Made by a program: the position numbers and the translations under genes. Under the pieces are notes generated by a model, which worked only from the letters and a program-made list of their open reading frames with translations, was not told the origin of the DNA and ran no database searches. A stretch of DNA of 40,859 nt from the NCBI GenBank assembly GCA_031265155.1, contig JAISDB010000175.1, positions 1-40,859 on the forward strand, in the 5' to 3' direction. Shown piece after piece: positions 25,196 through 34,347 of the stretch (within the stretch, counting starts at the first letter, position 1; every line of letters starts with the position of its first letter). This DNA is from Prevotellaceae bacterium. GTDB lineage: Bacteria > Bacteroidota > Bacteroidia > Bacteroidales > UBA932.

Positions 25196-28100
25196 TTAAA
25201 ATTTCAAATTAATACCAAATGATACGCCTGCCGTAGCGGGTACATTATTATAGTCGAATCCTACAGAACTAGATCCGCCTACGCCTGAGCCACCTACCGA
25301 TGCTTCAGGGTCTAAGCCCTTGTAATTGGTAATGAGCAACAAATTCGTTCCTGTAAACGAGACGGTGCAAGCTTTGATAAATTTAACCTTTGCCAAAAGT
25401 TCTTGCGGCAAAGTGTATGACAGAGATACCGCACGCAGGCGCAGCCAGTTGGTTTTCGTCATAAAATTAGCTGATTCTCTCGGATAATAAGTACGCCAAT
25501 ACTCCTGAATAATATATTTCCCGTTTTGAGTGGCAGTAGCGCTCACAGGATAATCTTGATCTGCATTGAAAGTAAATGTCTTGTCTTCGTATACCGGATT
25601 AGCTGCCGTTCCGGTATTCACTACTCCTGTAATAGTTAGCGATTCACGGTTTTCCGTTTGCTTTGACATACCTGTGGTCGTTAACCAGTATTCCGTTCCG
25701 TTGTACACATGTCCGCCTATGCGAAAATCCAGCAGGAACGACAAATTCCAGTTCTTATACTGCAAACTGTTGTTGAAACCGCCAAAGAATTTTGGTTCGC
25801 GGTTTCCTACATTATGCGTAGTAACGTTATCGGAAGTAGGTCTTCCCCATTGATCGAGGATCACTTTCCCATCTTCTGTACGGCTCCACTTGGAACCGGA
25901 AATTGCCATAAAGTTACCATTCTCAAACGAAGCAGCTTTAGCATTTCCTATCTGTACATCCGTTACATACAGAATTGGTAATCCCACATATATGCTTCCT
26001 ACCGTACTGCGGTTACCCGACAGGTTTAAGGTCGCATCCCATGTGAAATTTCTGGTTTTAACCGGTTGACCCGTAATAGAGATTTCCATACCCTTGTTAT
26101 ACATTTCCCCTGCATTAAGGCTGTAAAGAATGTACCCCGGAGCTTGACTGGTACGGGGTGTGATAATTTGGTCGAACGAATTATTTACATAATATGTATA
26201 ATCAAATCCTAAACGTCCTTTAAGAAAGCGCACTTCCAGTCCCAATTCAATTGATGTAGTCATTTCAGGTTTTAAATAAGGATTTCCGCGCGTCCATTCG
26301 GTAGATGTTCCGGTAATTCCTCCTAAAAATTCCTGGAATGGCCACAATTTTGTATCGGTAGCGTAAGGTGAAGTTGCCTTTCCAACCTTTGCCCACGAAG
26401 CGCGTACCTTGCCGAAAGAAATAAGGCTTTTCAAATTGTCGGGCAATAATTCGGAGAATATAAAACTACCTCCTACCGAAGGATAGAAATACGAGGCATT
26501 CGCATCGCCCACGCGAGGAGAATAAAGAGTAGAAGACTTATCGTTTCGCCCTGTAACCGTTAAATAAGCTATGCTTTTATAGGAAGCACGGAACTCTCCG
26601 TAAAAACTGCGCATCCTGTCCAATGAATGGCTTTGCGATAATTTTTTATTGGCGTCTATAATAGTAGCGAAGCTGGGCTGGTCGAGTATTGAAAATTCTG
26701 TTCCCATACGGTAGTTTGTTTCCCTTTTCGTTTCTTCTTCACTCCATCCAAGCAGCATTCCCAAATTAAAATCGCCTATTTGTTTATTGAAGTTGAGCAT
26801 CAAGTTAGATGAAAAGTATTGGTGCTTCAATTCATTTTCACTCAACATGCCATCAGAATATCCGGATTTGGAGTACTCTCCGCCCGGAGCCAGCATATTG
26901 TAATTGCCTGTGGTGTAATTATCAAGTCCGAAACGGTAAGTAACGTTAAACCAGTCTGCTACTTTAAAGTCTGCACTCGCATTGCCGGTAAAACGATTGG
27001 TATGATCGTTCATTGTATTTTTGTTAACAATCCAGTATGGATTTTCAACCAGTGTGCCCAAAGGTCTTCCTGAATAAATGCGGTATTTGGTTCCATCATC
27101 ATTCAGGTAATGCGACATATCATCATTCCTTGCCCACTGATATACAGCGCTCATCGAACCGTTACCTCCGGCGCCCCACAGTGCGGCGCTGGTCAGTGTT
27201 TTGTCTGTATTTGCCTGTGAATATGCCGCGCCGGCATTTACGGTTAATCGTCCGAACTTTTGTTCGACATTCAAACGAAACGTTGTTTTGTCATACCCCG
27301 TATTGGGTATAATCCCTTCCTGATCTAAACGAGATACGGACATATAGACCGACCCGTTTTTCCCGCCGCTGGAGAAACTTACCATATTGTCCCAAATGTT
27401 GCCTCCCTGAAAGAAGTTGCCGATATTGTCATAAACCTGCCCGCTGATTGGATCGCCCCAAGACGAGTAGGTGTATTTCGTGGGGTCAAGGTTACCATCG
27501 GTACCGCGTTCTCCCCGTTGATATTTGCTTTGCTGTTCCGGCAGACGGTTAGCCCAGACAGCACTGAACTTGGAACTGAAATCAACGGATATCCCGCCTT
27601 CCTGTCCTTTTTTCGTAGTAATAATTATTACGCCGTTGGCAGCCCGCGAGCCATACAAAGCCGCAGCAGCAGGCCCCTTCAATACCGACATGTTTTCAAT
27701 GTCGTCTGTATTAATATCCATCACGCGGTTACTGTTGGTAGTAGCATTTCCGTTCATTCCGTCAAATGCGGTATTTCCTACGGAAGAAGTAGAATTATCA
27801 TAAATAATTCCATCCACCACAAATAAAGGTTGATTGTCGCGGGTTTCCGACAAAGAAGTAGCGCCACGCAAGATAATATGCGCACCTGCCCCGGCAGCAC
27901 CCGAACTTTGCGTAACACTAATACCGGCAACTTTACCTGCAAGTGAATTCAACGGGTTTGCCGTTTTGTTCTTCAAAAGCTCTTCGCTTTTGATGTCCTG
28001 CACGGAATAACCGAGAGCTTTTTTCTCTTTCTTGATACCCAAAGCTGTTACAACCGCTTCGGTAAGCTGTGCGGCTTCAACCTGCAGCGTAACATCAATC

Positions 28101-28363
28101 ACATTAGCATCTCCAACCACAATTTCCTGAGCAGTGTATCCTATTGCTGAAATAACAAGAGTCTGACCCCTGTCAACTGCAATGGAATAATTACCGTCAA
28201 TGTCGGCTGAAACGCCCTTAGTCGTTCCCTGCACCTGTACGGATGCGGGAAGTCCGAGTCCATCATCGCTACCGATGATTTTACCTGTTACTGTTTTTGT
28301 CTGGGCAAATGCCGAAACGCTTACAAATAAGCAGGCAATGGAAAACATTAAAAATTTCTTCAT
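25196..28363 (-). CDS. SusC/RagA-like TonB-dependent outer-membrane transporter
   Basis: SusC proteins import nutrients captured by SusD, powered by TonB. The 1055-aa protein has a signal peptide ending at AFAQ and a carboxypeptidase-regulatory-like domain (about 22-95, VTGKIIGSDDGLGLPASVQV). The plug domain follows (about 115-255), with QPLFVVDGIIYD and SVLKGPAAAALYGSRAANG. The 22-strand barrel ends in GVSFGINLKF with a terminal Phe. A short segment with TEAVVTALGIKKEKKALGY between the first two domains is the usual TonB-box-like link. The only consensus promoter in the upstream region points away from the gene and lies within an inverted-repeat-bounded segment, so expression is probably phase variable. 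Confidence 0.96.
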   Translation of the reverse strand: MKKFLMFSIACLFVSVSAFAQTKTVTGKIIGSDDGLGLPASVQVQGTTKGVSADIDGNYSIAVDRGQTLVISAIGYTAQEIVVGDANVIDVTLQVEAAQLTEAVVTALGIKKEKKALGYSVQDIKSEELLKNKTANPLNSLAGKVAGISVTQSSGAAGAGAHIILRGATSLSETRDNQPLFVVDGIIYDNSTSSVGNTAFDGMNGNATTNSNRVMDINTDDIENMSVLKGPAAAALYGSRAANGVIIITTKKGQEGGISVDFSSKFSAVWANRLPEQQSKYQRGERGTDGNLDPTKYTYSSWGDPISGQVYDNIGNFFQGGNIWDNMVSFSSGGKNGSVYMSVSRLDQEGIIPNTGYDKTTFRLNVEQKFGRLTVNAGAAYSQANTDKTLTSAALWGAGGNGSMSAVYQWARNDDMSHYLNDDGTKYRIYSGRPLGTLVENPYWIVNKNTMNDHTNRFTGNASADFKVADWFNVTYRFGLDNYTTGNYNMLAPGGEYSKSGYSDGMLSENELKHQYFSSNLMLNFNKQIGDFNLGMLLGWSEEETKRETNYRMGTEFSILDQPSFATIIDANKKLSQSHSLDRMRSFYGEFRASYKSIAYLTVTGRNDKSSTLYSPRVGDANASYFYPSVGGSFIFSELLPDNLKSLISFGKVRASWAKVGKATSPYATDTKLWPFQEFLGGITGTSTEWTRGNPYLKPEMTTSIELGLEVRFLKGRLGFDYTYYVNNSFDQIITPRTSQAPGYILYSLNAGEMYNKGMEISITGQPVKTRNFTWDATLNLSGNRSTVGSIYVGLPILYVTDVQIGNAKAASFENGNFMAISGSKWSRTEDGKVILDQWGRPTSDNVTTHNVGNREPKFFGGFNNSLQYKNWNLSFLLDFRIGGHVYNGTEYWLTTTGMSKQTENRESLTITGVVNTGTAANPVYEDKTFTFNADQDYPVSATATQNGKYIIQEYWRTYYPRESANFMTKTNWLRLRAVSLSYTLPQELLAKVKFIKACTVSFTGTNLLLITNYKGLDPEASVGGSGVGGSSSVGFDYNNVPATAGVSFGINLKF

Positions 28364-28385
28364 AATAATTAATTTTGTTTTACAA

Positions 28386-28564
28386 TAAATATTTTCTGTC
28401 CTATAATTTACATTATAAGGCAGGCTAATGGCAAGTATATCAGCGAAATACCCGTTTTATGCTAAAAAAACTTTTTTTTGTTAAGATTTGCAATTAATTA
28501 AAAAATAATTACTTTTGTATTTCAAAACGAAATATAATGTAAATTATCGGACAGAAATATTTTA
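28386..28564. repeat. Inverted-repeat-bounded segment, candidate invertible promoter (inverton)
   Basis: The left arm (28386-28416) and right arm (28534-28564) are 31-bp inverted repeats. The inner 24 bp (28393-28416 against 28534-28557) match at 23 positions, including ATAATTTACATTAT next to the spacer and TTTCTGTCC beyond the single mismatch. The 117-bp spacer contains a promoter pointing to higher coordinates. This is the layout of phase-variable promoters that site-specific recombinases invert in Bacteroidota. No recombinase gene is present in the window. Confidence 0.85.
28486..28517 (+). promoter_or_regulatory. Consensus promoter inside the invertible segment, facing away from SusC
   Basis: TTTG (28486-28489) and TACTTTTG (28510-28517) are separated by exactly 20 nt. 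In the sequence as given, transcription would run toward 28730, antisense to the neighbouring gene's 3' end. After inversion the -7 element would lie at 28433-28440 on the minus strand, about 70 bp upstream of the SusC ATG. Confidence 0.8.
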
Positions 28565-28729
28565 AAATAAAGTGTTAAAATTAAGAAATACACATTGAAA
28601 AATTAAAAATAATAATTATGATATTTCTTAATCCCCATCGATATTTTAGAGACAAGTCAAAAATTTATGCCGTATAGAAGTTATATATTTGCAGTATATA
28701 GTCGGTTTTAATTATAATTTGCATTTTTG
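28565..28729. other. Intergenic DNA beyond the invertible segment
   Basis: This AT-rich stretch has no ORF. An 11-bp inverted repeat (28580-28590 with 28622-28632, ATTAAGAAATA) could form a hairpin in the transcript read from the outward-facing promoter, but no T run follows. Confidence 0.45.
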
Positions 28730-31630
28730 CTAAAATGATATGGCTGCCATTAACCGTATTCCTGTATTATTTTCAGGGTTTGTTTTATATAATCTAAATC
28801 CCAGCGTTACGGGATAATCCATTCTAAACCAGTATGCATCAAATAAAATATCTGCTCCGAATGCATAGATATTACTTTTTGAGCCGTTTAGGTTTTTTGT
28901 TACTGCAAAGTCGTAAAACAAATTTGCGCGTATGCGCGTAATGTAGGCTAATGCTCCCAGATTAACATCGGGATAAGCAACAGGAAAGGCGTAATCTGCC
29001 GAAAGCATGTTGAGCTTTTTACTTGCAAGATTATTATTTGTTTCCCGCGGAAAGTCATAAATGACGGAATAAATATACCGCTTAATATCCTGTTGCTGAT
29101 GTGATGCAGACAATCTAAAGCCGTGATTTGCAAATAATCCGGGAATATATGCCGTAAATTTTCCGCCATAAATATTTCCAAAATTTTCGGTATCGAAAGG
29201 AGAATTTTTAAATTGAAGATTAAATATCAAACCCCATTTCGGGAAAATATCCGCTTTTGACAACTGCCTGTAAGCATAAGCATTTATACCGTATTCGGCA
29301 AGGTTAGCCCGGCACATCGACAAATGAGCCGGAGCAAAATATTTTGAATTACTTACCGAAAACTGTATGACCGGAGTGATTCCGCGTACATGGCGCGAGT
29401 TTGAAAATACAAATGGAATATACATTGCAGCTTCCATATTAAACTTATTTTCGTTGCCGATGCCTGTATTTCCTCCGTTTATCAGAAAATTTTTACCGCC
29501 GCCGTAATGTCCTTCAATGCTGATAACAGGAAACCAGCCTGTGTATGTAAATCCTGCATGAACTGCAGAATAGCCGCTACGATACGAATATGCCAGTCGA
29601 GCCGTTGCATTTCCAAGCAGGTTTTGAGAAACGACTGTCGCGCCCAAACTTAATTTATCATCATCATCGCTGTCGTAGAATGAAGCAATGGTTTTTTCGG
29701 GATTTATTCCCGCATAAAACGGCAACCAGTTACGCACGCGAAATAAATTTGCCGTTTTGCCGTATGATTTTGTGCTGTAGGTTTTTACATTTTTCAGGTC
29801 AATAGTGTCAATTACAAAATTTTCCTGCGCGGCAACAACTTCGGCAAGCTCAAATTTATATGGCTGCATCAGGTCAACGGAAGCGTTTTTGTCAAATGCA
29901 ATTTTTCTTATTGCAAGTCTCAGTCCGTTACTGTAGTACTCGGAACAGGTCAGGTAGCCGTTTTTATTGTGACTTGCAGCAACAGTTCCGAATTTGGAAT
30001 TTGTCAAACGATGTGTTTTTCTTGTTTTTGTAGATATTAAATATAAATTATCCACTCCATCAAATCCCGAATTAAAAATGATATTTTCGGCGTAAAAACT
30101 AATGTTGGCAATGTCAGTAAACAGGCTGTCAATTAAAATATCCCATTTGCCGTTTGCAGGATCCAGCGTTTGCAATGACATTCCGGCGTCCGAAAGCAAA
30201 CTTGCCGCAACAATATTGCCATGTTCACTGACAGCCAGACTTACAACAGTTGCATTATCAGGCGTTTGTATCCGGCATGTTTCTGTAAATCTGTTTTTGT
30301 CCAAAATACATATAAAGTTTTTATCATCAGCCGTATATTCGGCAGCGGCAAGCGTTTCGGCATTATTTCCAAATGCAAGCGCGCGATAGCGAGTATGCGT
30401 CAGAGCTGTTTTTATCCGCCCTGAATTTAAATCGTAAAACCTGACCGTATTGCTGCTTTTGGCAGTCCAGCGAACATCTCTTATATTTTCAATCCAGTAA
30501 ATCCTGTTGCTGTCGAAATAAATCCTGTCCGAATAATATCCGATGTCGGCAAGATGCTTTTCGCCGGCGTTTCCTTCAATGACAACAAGCGATGGAATAT
30601 TTTTCAGATTATGCTTTACGGCAACAATACTGTCGTTGCCGATAAAATAAGGATAAAGATATTTTGTATAATTTTTTTCATCGTCGGTAATATATTTCAC
30701 GTTTTCGTCATTTTGGCGATTTTCTGTTTCCCACGAATTTTTAAGATATTCAAACGATTCGCGCTGAAGCTCCTTTAACGAGGTTTTTGTAACTTTTCTA
30801 AATCCCCGACCAAAAAAAGGAATTGATTTTGCCTGTGCGCGGGTAAGAGTTTTTTCCCATACATCGGCGCCGAAACGCTTTCGTGCATACGCGGTTTGAA
30901 CATATCCGTAAGCGTAGGCATTAGGAATAAAATCCTTATATGAACCGTGCAGCCATTTATCATACGAAAAATTTTTATCCGACAGTAAATATGCGCGATA
31001 TTCCGCAAGAAAAAACGGCATTCGTCCGCGTCCCGAGTTCGACATTGATGTTTCGGAAAGCGTTGCATCTCCTTCAAAAAACCAGTCGGGAACAATTCCT
31101 GCCCAAGCCACCGAAGCGTAATCGCCAAACAGATAACTTGCAAATTTCAAAATACCCTGACTGCTGTACTTGCTGATTTGCACGTAATGTCGAAATTCGT
31201 GCAGGGCAAGGCTTTTATCCCATGGCGTAACATACAAGTGGTTTATCGGCGCTGTCATGAAATTCATTTGGCGCGGAGCAAAACTTACCCATGCGTTTGA
31301 ATTCAAATCGCTGTTATGCAAAACCAGCGGCACTGTTTTTTTGTAATAACTGTTCAGCGAACGTGAAACATGACCGTATGCCTTTTCCAAGATATTTGCG
31401 TAACGCTGAGCGGTTGAATCCGTTTCACGCGGATAAACAATTTTGAAATGAGATGTTTCTATCCGATTCCATTTTACGGCAGTCGGTTCGTCGTAGTTTT
31501 GAGCAGATGCAAATGCTGTTGCAAGCATAAAATGCACAAAACCTGCAAATATCTTGAACATGTTTGCATGCGATAAAATTTTATTTGCTTTTTTACGGTT
31601 TTTCATGCGGATTTTCAGCGTTCTTGTCAT
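28730..31630 (-). CDS. Large exported protein: HExxH metalloprotease-like domain, propeller-like middle and C-terminal beta-barrel
   Basis: The 966-aa protein has an export signal ending near FASAQ (residue 44). Residues about 50-290 resemble a gluzincin-type metalloprotease: HEFRH at 144-148 followed by WFFEGDAT with Glu186, which fits a zinc site with a downstream Glu ligand. Residues about 310-600 contain repeated short beta segments of the TolB/propeller kind, such as NLYLISTKTRKTHRLTNSKF. Residues about 650-966 look like an outer-membrane barrel and end in IRLMAAISF. The ATG overlaps the nadC stop as ATGA, supporting this start and translational coupling. It is likely a surface or outer-membrane protein. 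Enzymatic activity is inferred from motifs only. Confidence 0.72.
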   Translation of the reverse strand: MTRTLKIRMKNRKKANKILSHANMFKIFAGFVHFMLATAFASAQNYDEPTAVKWNRIETSHFKIVYPRETDSTAQRYANILEKAYGHVSRSLNSYYKKTVPLVLHNSDLNSNAWVSFAPRQMNFMTAPINHLYVTPWDKSLALHEFRHYVQISKYSSQGILKFASYLFGDYASVAWAGIVPDWFFEGDATLSETSMSNSGRGRMPFFLAEYRAYLLSDKNFSYDKWLHGSYKDFIPNAYAYGYVQTAYARKRFGADVWEKTLTRAQAKSIPFFGRGFRKVTKTSLKELQRESFEYLKNSWETENRQNDENVKYITDDEKNYTKYLYPYFIGNDSIVAVKHNLKNIPSLVVIEGNAGEKHLADIGYYSDRIYFDSNRIYWIENIRDVRWTAKSSNTVRFYDLNSGRIKTALTHTRYRALAFGNNAETLAAAEYTADDKNFICILDKNRFTETCRIQTPDNATVVSLAVSEHGNIVAASLLSDAGMSLQTLDPANGKWDILIDSLFTDIANISFYAENIIFNSGFDGVDNLYLISTKTRKTHRLTNSKFGTVAASHNKNGYLTCSEYYSNGLRLAIRKIAFDKNASVDLMQPYKFELAEVVAAQENFVIDTIDLKNVKTYSTKSYGKTANLFRVRNWLPFYAGINPEKTIASFYDSDDDDKLSLGATVVSQNLLGNATARLAYSYRSGYSAVHAGFTYTGWFPVISIEGHYGGGKNFLINGGNTGIGNENKFNMEAAMYIPFVFSNSRHVRGITPVIQFSVSNSKYFAPAHLSMCRANLAEYGINAYAYRQLSKADIFPKWGLIFNLQFKNSPFDTENFGNIYGGKFTAYIPGLFANHGFRLSASHQQQDIKRYIYSVIYDFPRETNNNLASKKLNMLSADYAFPVAYPDVNLGALAYITRIRANLFYDFAVTKNLNGSKSNIYAFGADILFDAYWFRMDYPVTLGFRLYKTNPENNTGIRLMAAISF

Positions 31631-32496
31631 TGTCTTACGGCTTTCAAACTCAAGTCCAGGCTTTTTATTTGATGAGTAAGAGCGCCAACCGATATAAAAT
31701 CAACTCCACATTCGGCATAATCGCGCAAATTGTCAATGGTTATCCCGCCCGATGATTCCGTTTTATATTTTCCATCGATTAATTTCACTGCCCGGCGAGT
31801 AGTTTCTACATCAAAATTATCGAGCATGATTATATCTGTTCCGCCGGTTTGCATTATTTTTTTTATGTCGTCAATACTGCGGGCTTCAACTTCGATTTTC
31901 AACGAACGACCTGCCTGCTTCAAATAATTTTGCGCCTTGATAATTGCATTTTCAATTCCTCCTGCAAAGTCGATATGATTGTCTTTCAGCATTATCATGT
32001 CAAACAGTCCCATTCGGTGATTTTCGCCGCCGCCGATTTTTACAGCCATTTTGTCGAGCGCTCTCATGCCGGGCGTGGTTTTACGGGTATCGAGTATTTT
32101 GGTTTTCAATCCTTCGAGCCGTTTCACGTAAATTGCCGTTTGAGTGGCAATACCGCTCATGTGCTGCATTACATTGAGCACTAACCTTTCCGACTGTAAA
32201 AGCGACCGTATTCTTCCTTCGACAAAAAAGGCAATATCGCCGAATTTTATTTTGTCGCCATCGTGCAATAACTGCTCAACGATTTTTATATCCCTGTCAA
32301 TACGGTTAAAAATTTGTTTGGCAATTTCAATTCCGGCAATTATACCATCCTGTTTTACAAGCAATTTCATTTTGCCGCTTGCCTCAAACGGAATGGTTGA
32401 CAATGATGAATGGTCGCCATCTCCAATGTCTTCTTTTATTAATAACGAAATTAAATCGTCGATAAATTCCTGATATTTCATTTCTGTCTGATTCAT
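31627..32496 (-). CDS. nadC: Nicotinate-nucleotide pyrophosphorylase (carboxylating) NadC
   Basis: NadC makes nicotinate mononucleotide from quinolinate and PRPP in de novo NAD synthesis. Family motifs are present: EDIGDGDHSSLSTIP, ERLVLNVMQHMSGIAT, LDTRKTTPGMRALDKMAVKIGGGENHR, MLKDNH, and the ESSGGI and VGALTH segments of the phosphate-binding barrel end. The frame is open to a TTG at 32520, but a TACCTTTG -7 element (32518-32525) overlaps that codon. Translation therefore starts at an ATG at 32505, 32496 (used here) or 32481; the last, MKYQEFIDDL, also fits the family. Its stop overlaps the next gene's start. Repeat A separates it from the DUF4783 gene upstream. Confidence 0.93.
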   Translation of the reverse strand: MNQTEMKYQEFIDDLISLLIKEDIGDGDHSSLSTIPFEASGKMKLLVKQDGIIAGIEIAKQIFNRIDRDIKIVEQLLHDGDKIKFGDIAFFVEGRIRSLLQSERLVLNVMQHMSGIATQTAIYVKRLEGLKTKILDTRKTTPGMRALDKMAVKIGGGENHRMGLFDMIMLKDNHIDFAGGIENAIIKAQNYLKQAGRSLKIEVEARSIDDIKKIMQTGGTDIIMLDNFDVETTRRAVKLIDGKYKTESSGGITIDNLRDYAECGVDFISVGALTHQIKSLDLSLKAVRQ

Positions 32497-32517
32497 TTTG
32501 TGCATTATGAAATTATA

Positions 32518-32525
32518 CAAAGGTA
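32518..32525 (-). promoter_or_regulatory. -7 element of the nadC unit
   Basis: The minus strand reads TACCTTTG, matching TAnnTTTG, 13-22 bp upstream of the likely ATG codons. It rules out the TTG at 32520 as a start. No clear -33 element was found. Confidence 0.55.
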
Positions 32526-32551
32526 TGAATTTTACGACAAAAATAATAAAA

Positions 32552-32750
32552 GATATTAAATATTATAATAGACAGATTATTATATGCTTAAAATTCATCT
32601 ATTTATTGAATCGTCATTGCGAACCGCTTGCGGTGAAGCAATCCGGTTGCCATGTTCTTTTATAGATTGCTTAGTCGTTACACTCCTCGCAATAACGAAA
32701 AAATAATATATTGCAGTTGACGCATGTAATGTTTTATTAAATATAATCTA
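32552..32750 (-). repeat. Interspersed palindromic repeat, copy A
   Basis: Read on the minus strand, this 199-bp segment aligns almost end to end with copy B at 35683-35877 and with the start of copy C at 40685. The core has arms TCATTGCGA and GAAGCAATC with their inverted counterparts, plus an inner ACCGC-TT-GCGGT hairpin on the plus strand. One end touches the stop codon of the DUF4783 gene. No ORF is present. It resembles widely distributed TCATTGCGA..GAAGCAATC repeats (from memory). Confidence 0.85.
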
Positions 32751-33143
32751 TTATTTCTCTATTTTTATTTGAATTATATAAGCTTCAGTTTCGGATTCCT
32801 GCCTAGCGTATATTATTACTCTGAAAACTTCGTCGGCTTGAGTTTTATACATTCCAATCAGGTATATTATTCCGCCGGTTTCAATTTTCTGATTGCGTAT
32901 TTCAAATTCTTTCGGTTTGTAATTTGAAAAAAAATCCTTAAAAATAACAGTCAGCTGCGATCGACTGTAAAAATTATTTTTACCTAATATGTTACAGTTT
33001 ACATTATTGCTAAAGCTCGCCGAAAGCATGGCGGCGTTGCCTGTTGTAAAATTATCCCTGATTTGCGAAAACAGATCAGCCTGTGCAAAACATACAGTGC
33101 CTGCAAAAAAAAATACAAGAATTATGTTTGATATTTTCCCCAT
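32751..33143 (-). CDS. DUF4783 family exported protein
   Basis: From the ATG at 33143 (MGKISNIILVFFF) the protein has 130 residues: a signal peptide ending near CFAQ and then one small alpha+beta domain, with DLFSQIRDNFTTGNAAMLSASF at its start and the NTF2-like pattern YSRSQLTVIFKDFFSNYKP. Upstream in-frame codons (to 33209) lie before the signal peptide and look unrelated. The family is typical of Bacteroidota and is often located near nadC and rlmH, as here. Function is unknown. It is divergent from rlmH, and its stop codon adjoins repeat A. Confidence 0.8.
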   Translation of the reverse strand: MGKISNIILVFFFAGTVCFAQADLFSQIRDNFTTGNAAMLSASFSNNVNCNILGKNNFYSRSQLTVIFKDFFSNYKPKEFEIRNQKIETGGIIYLIGMYKTQADEVFRVIIYARQESETEAYIIQIKIEK

Positions 33144-33225
33144 TAAACTTATTTTTACATCCGTAAAAGTAACAGTAGTTAAATTTTTTATCAGCAAAAA
33201 CAATGCCAAAAAAATATAAAATATT

Positions 33226-33233
33226 TATTTTTG
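33226..33233 (+). promoter_or_regulatory. Probable -7 element of rlmH
   Basis: TATTTTTG matches TAnnTTTG, 22 bp upstream of the rlmH ATG. No clear -33 element was seen. Confidence 0.42.
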
Positions 33234-33255
33234 TGCATAAATATCAAAAATATAA

Positions 33256-33729
33256 ATGAAAATATCATTAACGGTTACAGGAAAAACAAATTTCGACTGG
33301 GTAGCGCAGGCGGTTGAAATGTATGCGCAACGAATAAAAAAACACGCAAGTTTCGACATAAAATATATTGCCGACATAAAAAACACAAAAAACATGACAT
33401 CCGGGATTCAAAAAGTCAAAGAAGGCGAATTAATTTTGTCGGCGCTTGATGTTAAGGATTATGCGGTTTTGCTCGACGAGCGTGGCGAAAATTTTTCGTC
33501 GATCGAATTTGCAGACTTTATAAACGGAAAAATAATATCATCAACCAAATCACTTGTATTCATAATCGGCGGCGCTTATGGATTTTCGCAGGATGTTTAC
33601 AAACGGGCAGATTTTAAAATATCGTTATCGCGAATGACATTTTCGCATCAATCGGTGCGACTGATTTTTGCCGAACAGCTGTACCGCGCTTTTACCATAA
33701 TAAACGGCGAACCTTATCATCATGAATAA
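33256..33729 (+). CDS. rlmH: 23S rRNA (pseudouridine1915-N3)-methyltransferase RlmH
   Basis: RlmH is a small SPOUT-class enzyme that methylates pseudouridine 1915 of 23S rRNA using S-adenosylmethionine. The 157-aa protein has the family motifs LLDERGENFSS, FIIGGAYGFS (the SAM-binding trefoil-knot glycine loop) and the C-terminal LSRMTFSHQSVRLIFAEQLY and RAFTIINGEPYHHE. The length is standard (155-160 aa). Confidence 0.96.
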   Translation: MKISLTVTGKTNFDWVAQAVEMYAQRIKKHASFDIKYIADIKNTKNMTSGIQKVKEGELILSALDVKDYAVLLDERGENFSSIEFADFINGKIISSTKSLVFIIGGAYGFSQDVYKRADFKISLSRMTFSHQSVRLIFAEQLYRAFTIINGEPYHHE

Positions 33730-33830
33730 GTTCCGAAAACAGCAATAAAATCAATACCGTTTTCTATTGACAGTCAGCTTCAGTTTTGTTTTTAGGACAT
33801 TATTTATTAAATATCAATTAAGCAAACAGA

Positions 33831-34328
33831 CTAAACTTCATTATCGTGCGTATGGCTTTTTTGTGCAAATTCTTCGAGCATGCGTTTGTGCCTGTACACA
33901 TCTTTTCGCAAACCCTTAAACTTCAAAAATTTATCAGAATAATCCAGTTCGAGCGAATCTTCGTACATTCGAGTAAGCCTGCTGAATTTGTTTTGCGGAC
34001 GAAAGGTTAATATTTTGTTTTCGTCGCTTGCAAGCATATATTTGCGTTGAGCGAACAATTCTATTATTTCGTTTTTATTTTCATTTAAGGGCCTGTTCAG
34101 ATATATTTTTATGCCGGCAAATCCTATAAACGGATATATAAGTGCAAAAGCAATTACAAGACACAGCATTTCCAAAAGGCGACCTTCTTTTAAAAAATTA
34201 GACAGGCTCGCAGTTTCAGACATTACGTCCTTGCTCATAAGATATATGAACATCAGCAGCAGAAACAATAATACAGTCAGGTATATTGCAAACTTGAAAA
34301 CTCGCATAAAATATCGTTTCATATTCAT
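33831..34328 (-). CDS. Hypothetical membrane protein with two transmembrane helices
   Basis: The 165-aa protein has two clear membrane segments: about 9-31 (FKFAIYLTVLLFLLLMFIYLM) and about 52-75 (LEMLCLVIAFALIYPFIGFAGI). A soluble C-terminal domain of about 90 residues, rich in charged residues, follows. It ends in AQKSHTHDNEV. No known domain was recognised. It lies downstream of the ROK kinase on the same strand with a 19-bp gap, so it may belong to the same transcript. An alternative Met at residue 3 is possible. Confidence 0.75.
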   Translation of the reverse strand: MNMKRYFMRVFKFAIYLTVLLFLLLMFIYLMSKDVMSETASLSNFLKEGRLLEMLCLVIAFALIYPFIGFAGIKIYLNRPLNENKNEIIELFAQRKYMLASDENKILTFRPQNKFSRLTRMYEDSLELDYSDKFLKFKGLRKDVYRHKRMLEEFAQKSHTHDNEV

Positions 34329-34347
34329 GTTATTTATTATCAGTTAA

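Noticed and set aside
32611-32700. CRISPR-like array from the TCATTGCGA repeats
   Set aside because: The repeats are dispersed singly kilobases apart with internal palindromes, without regular short repeats and spacers, and no cas genes are present.
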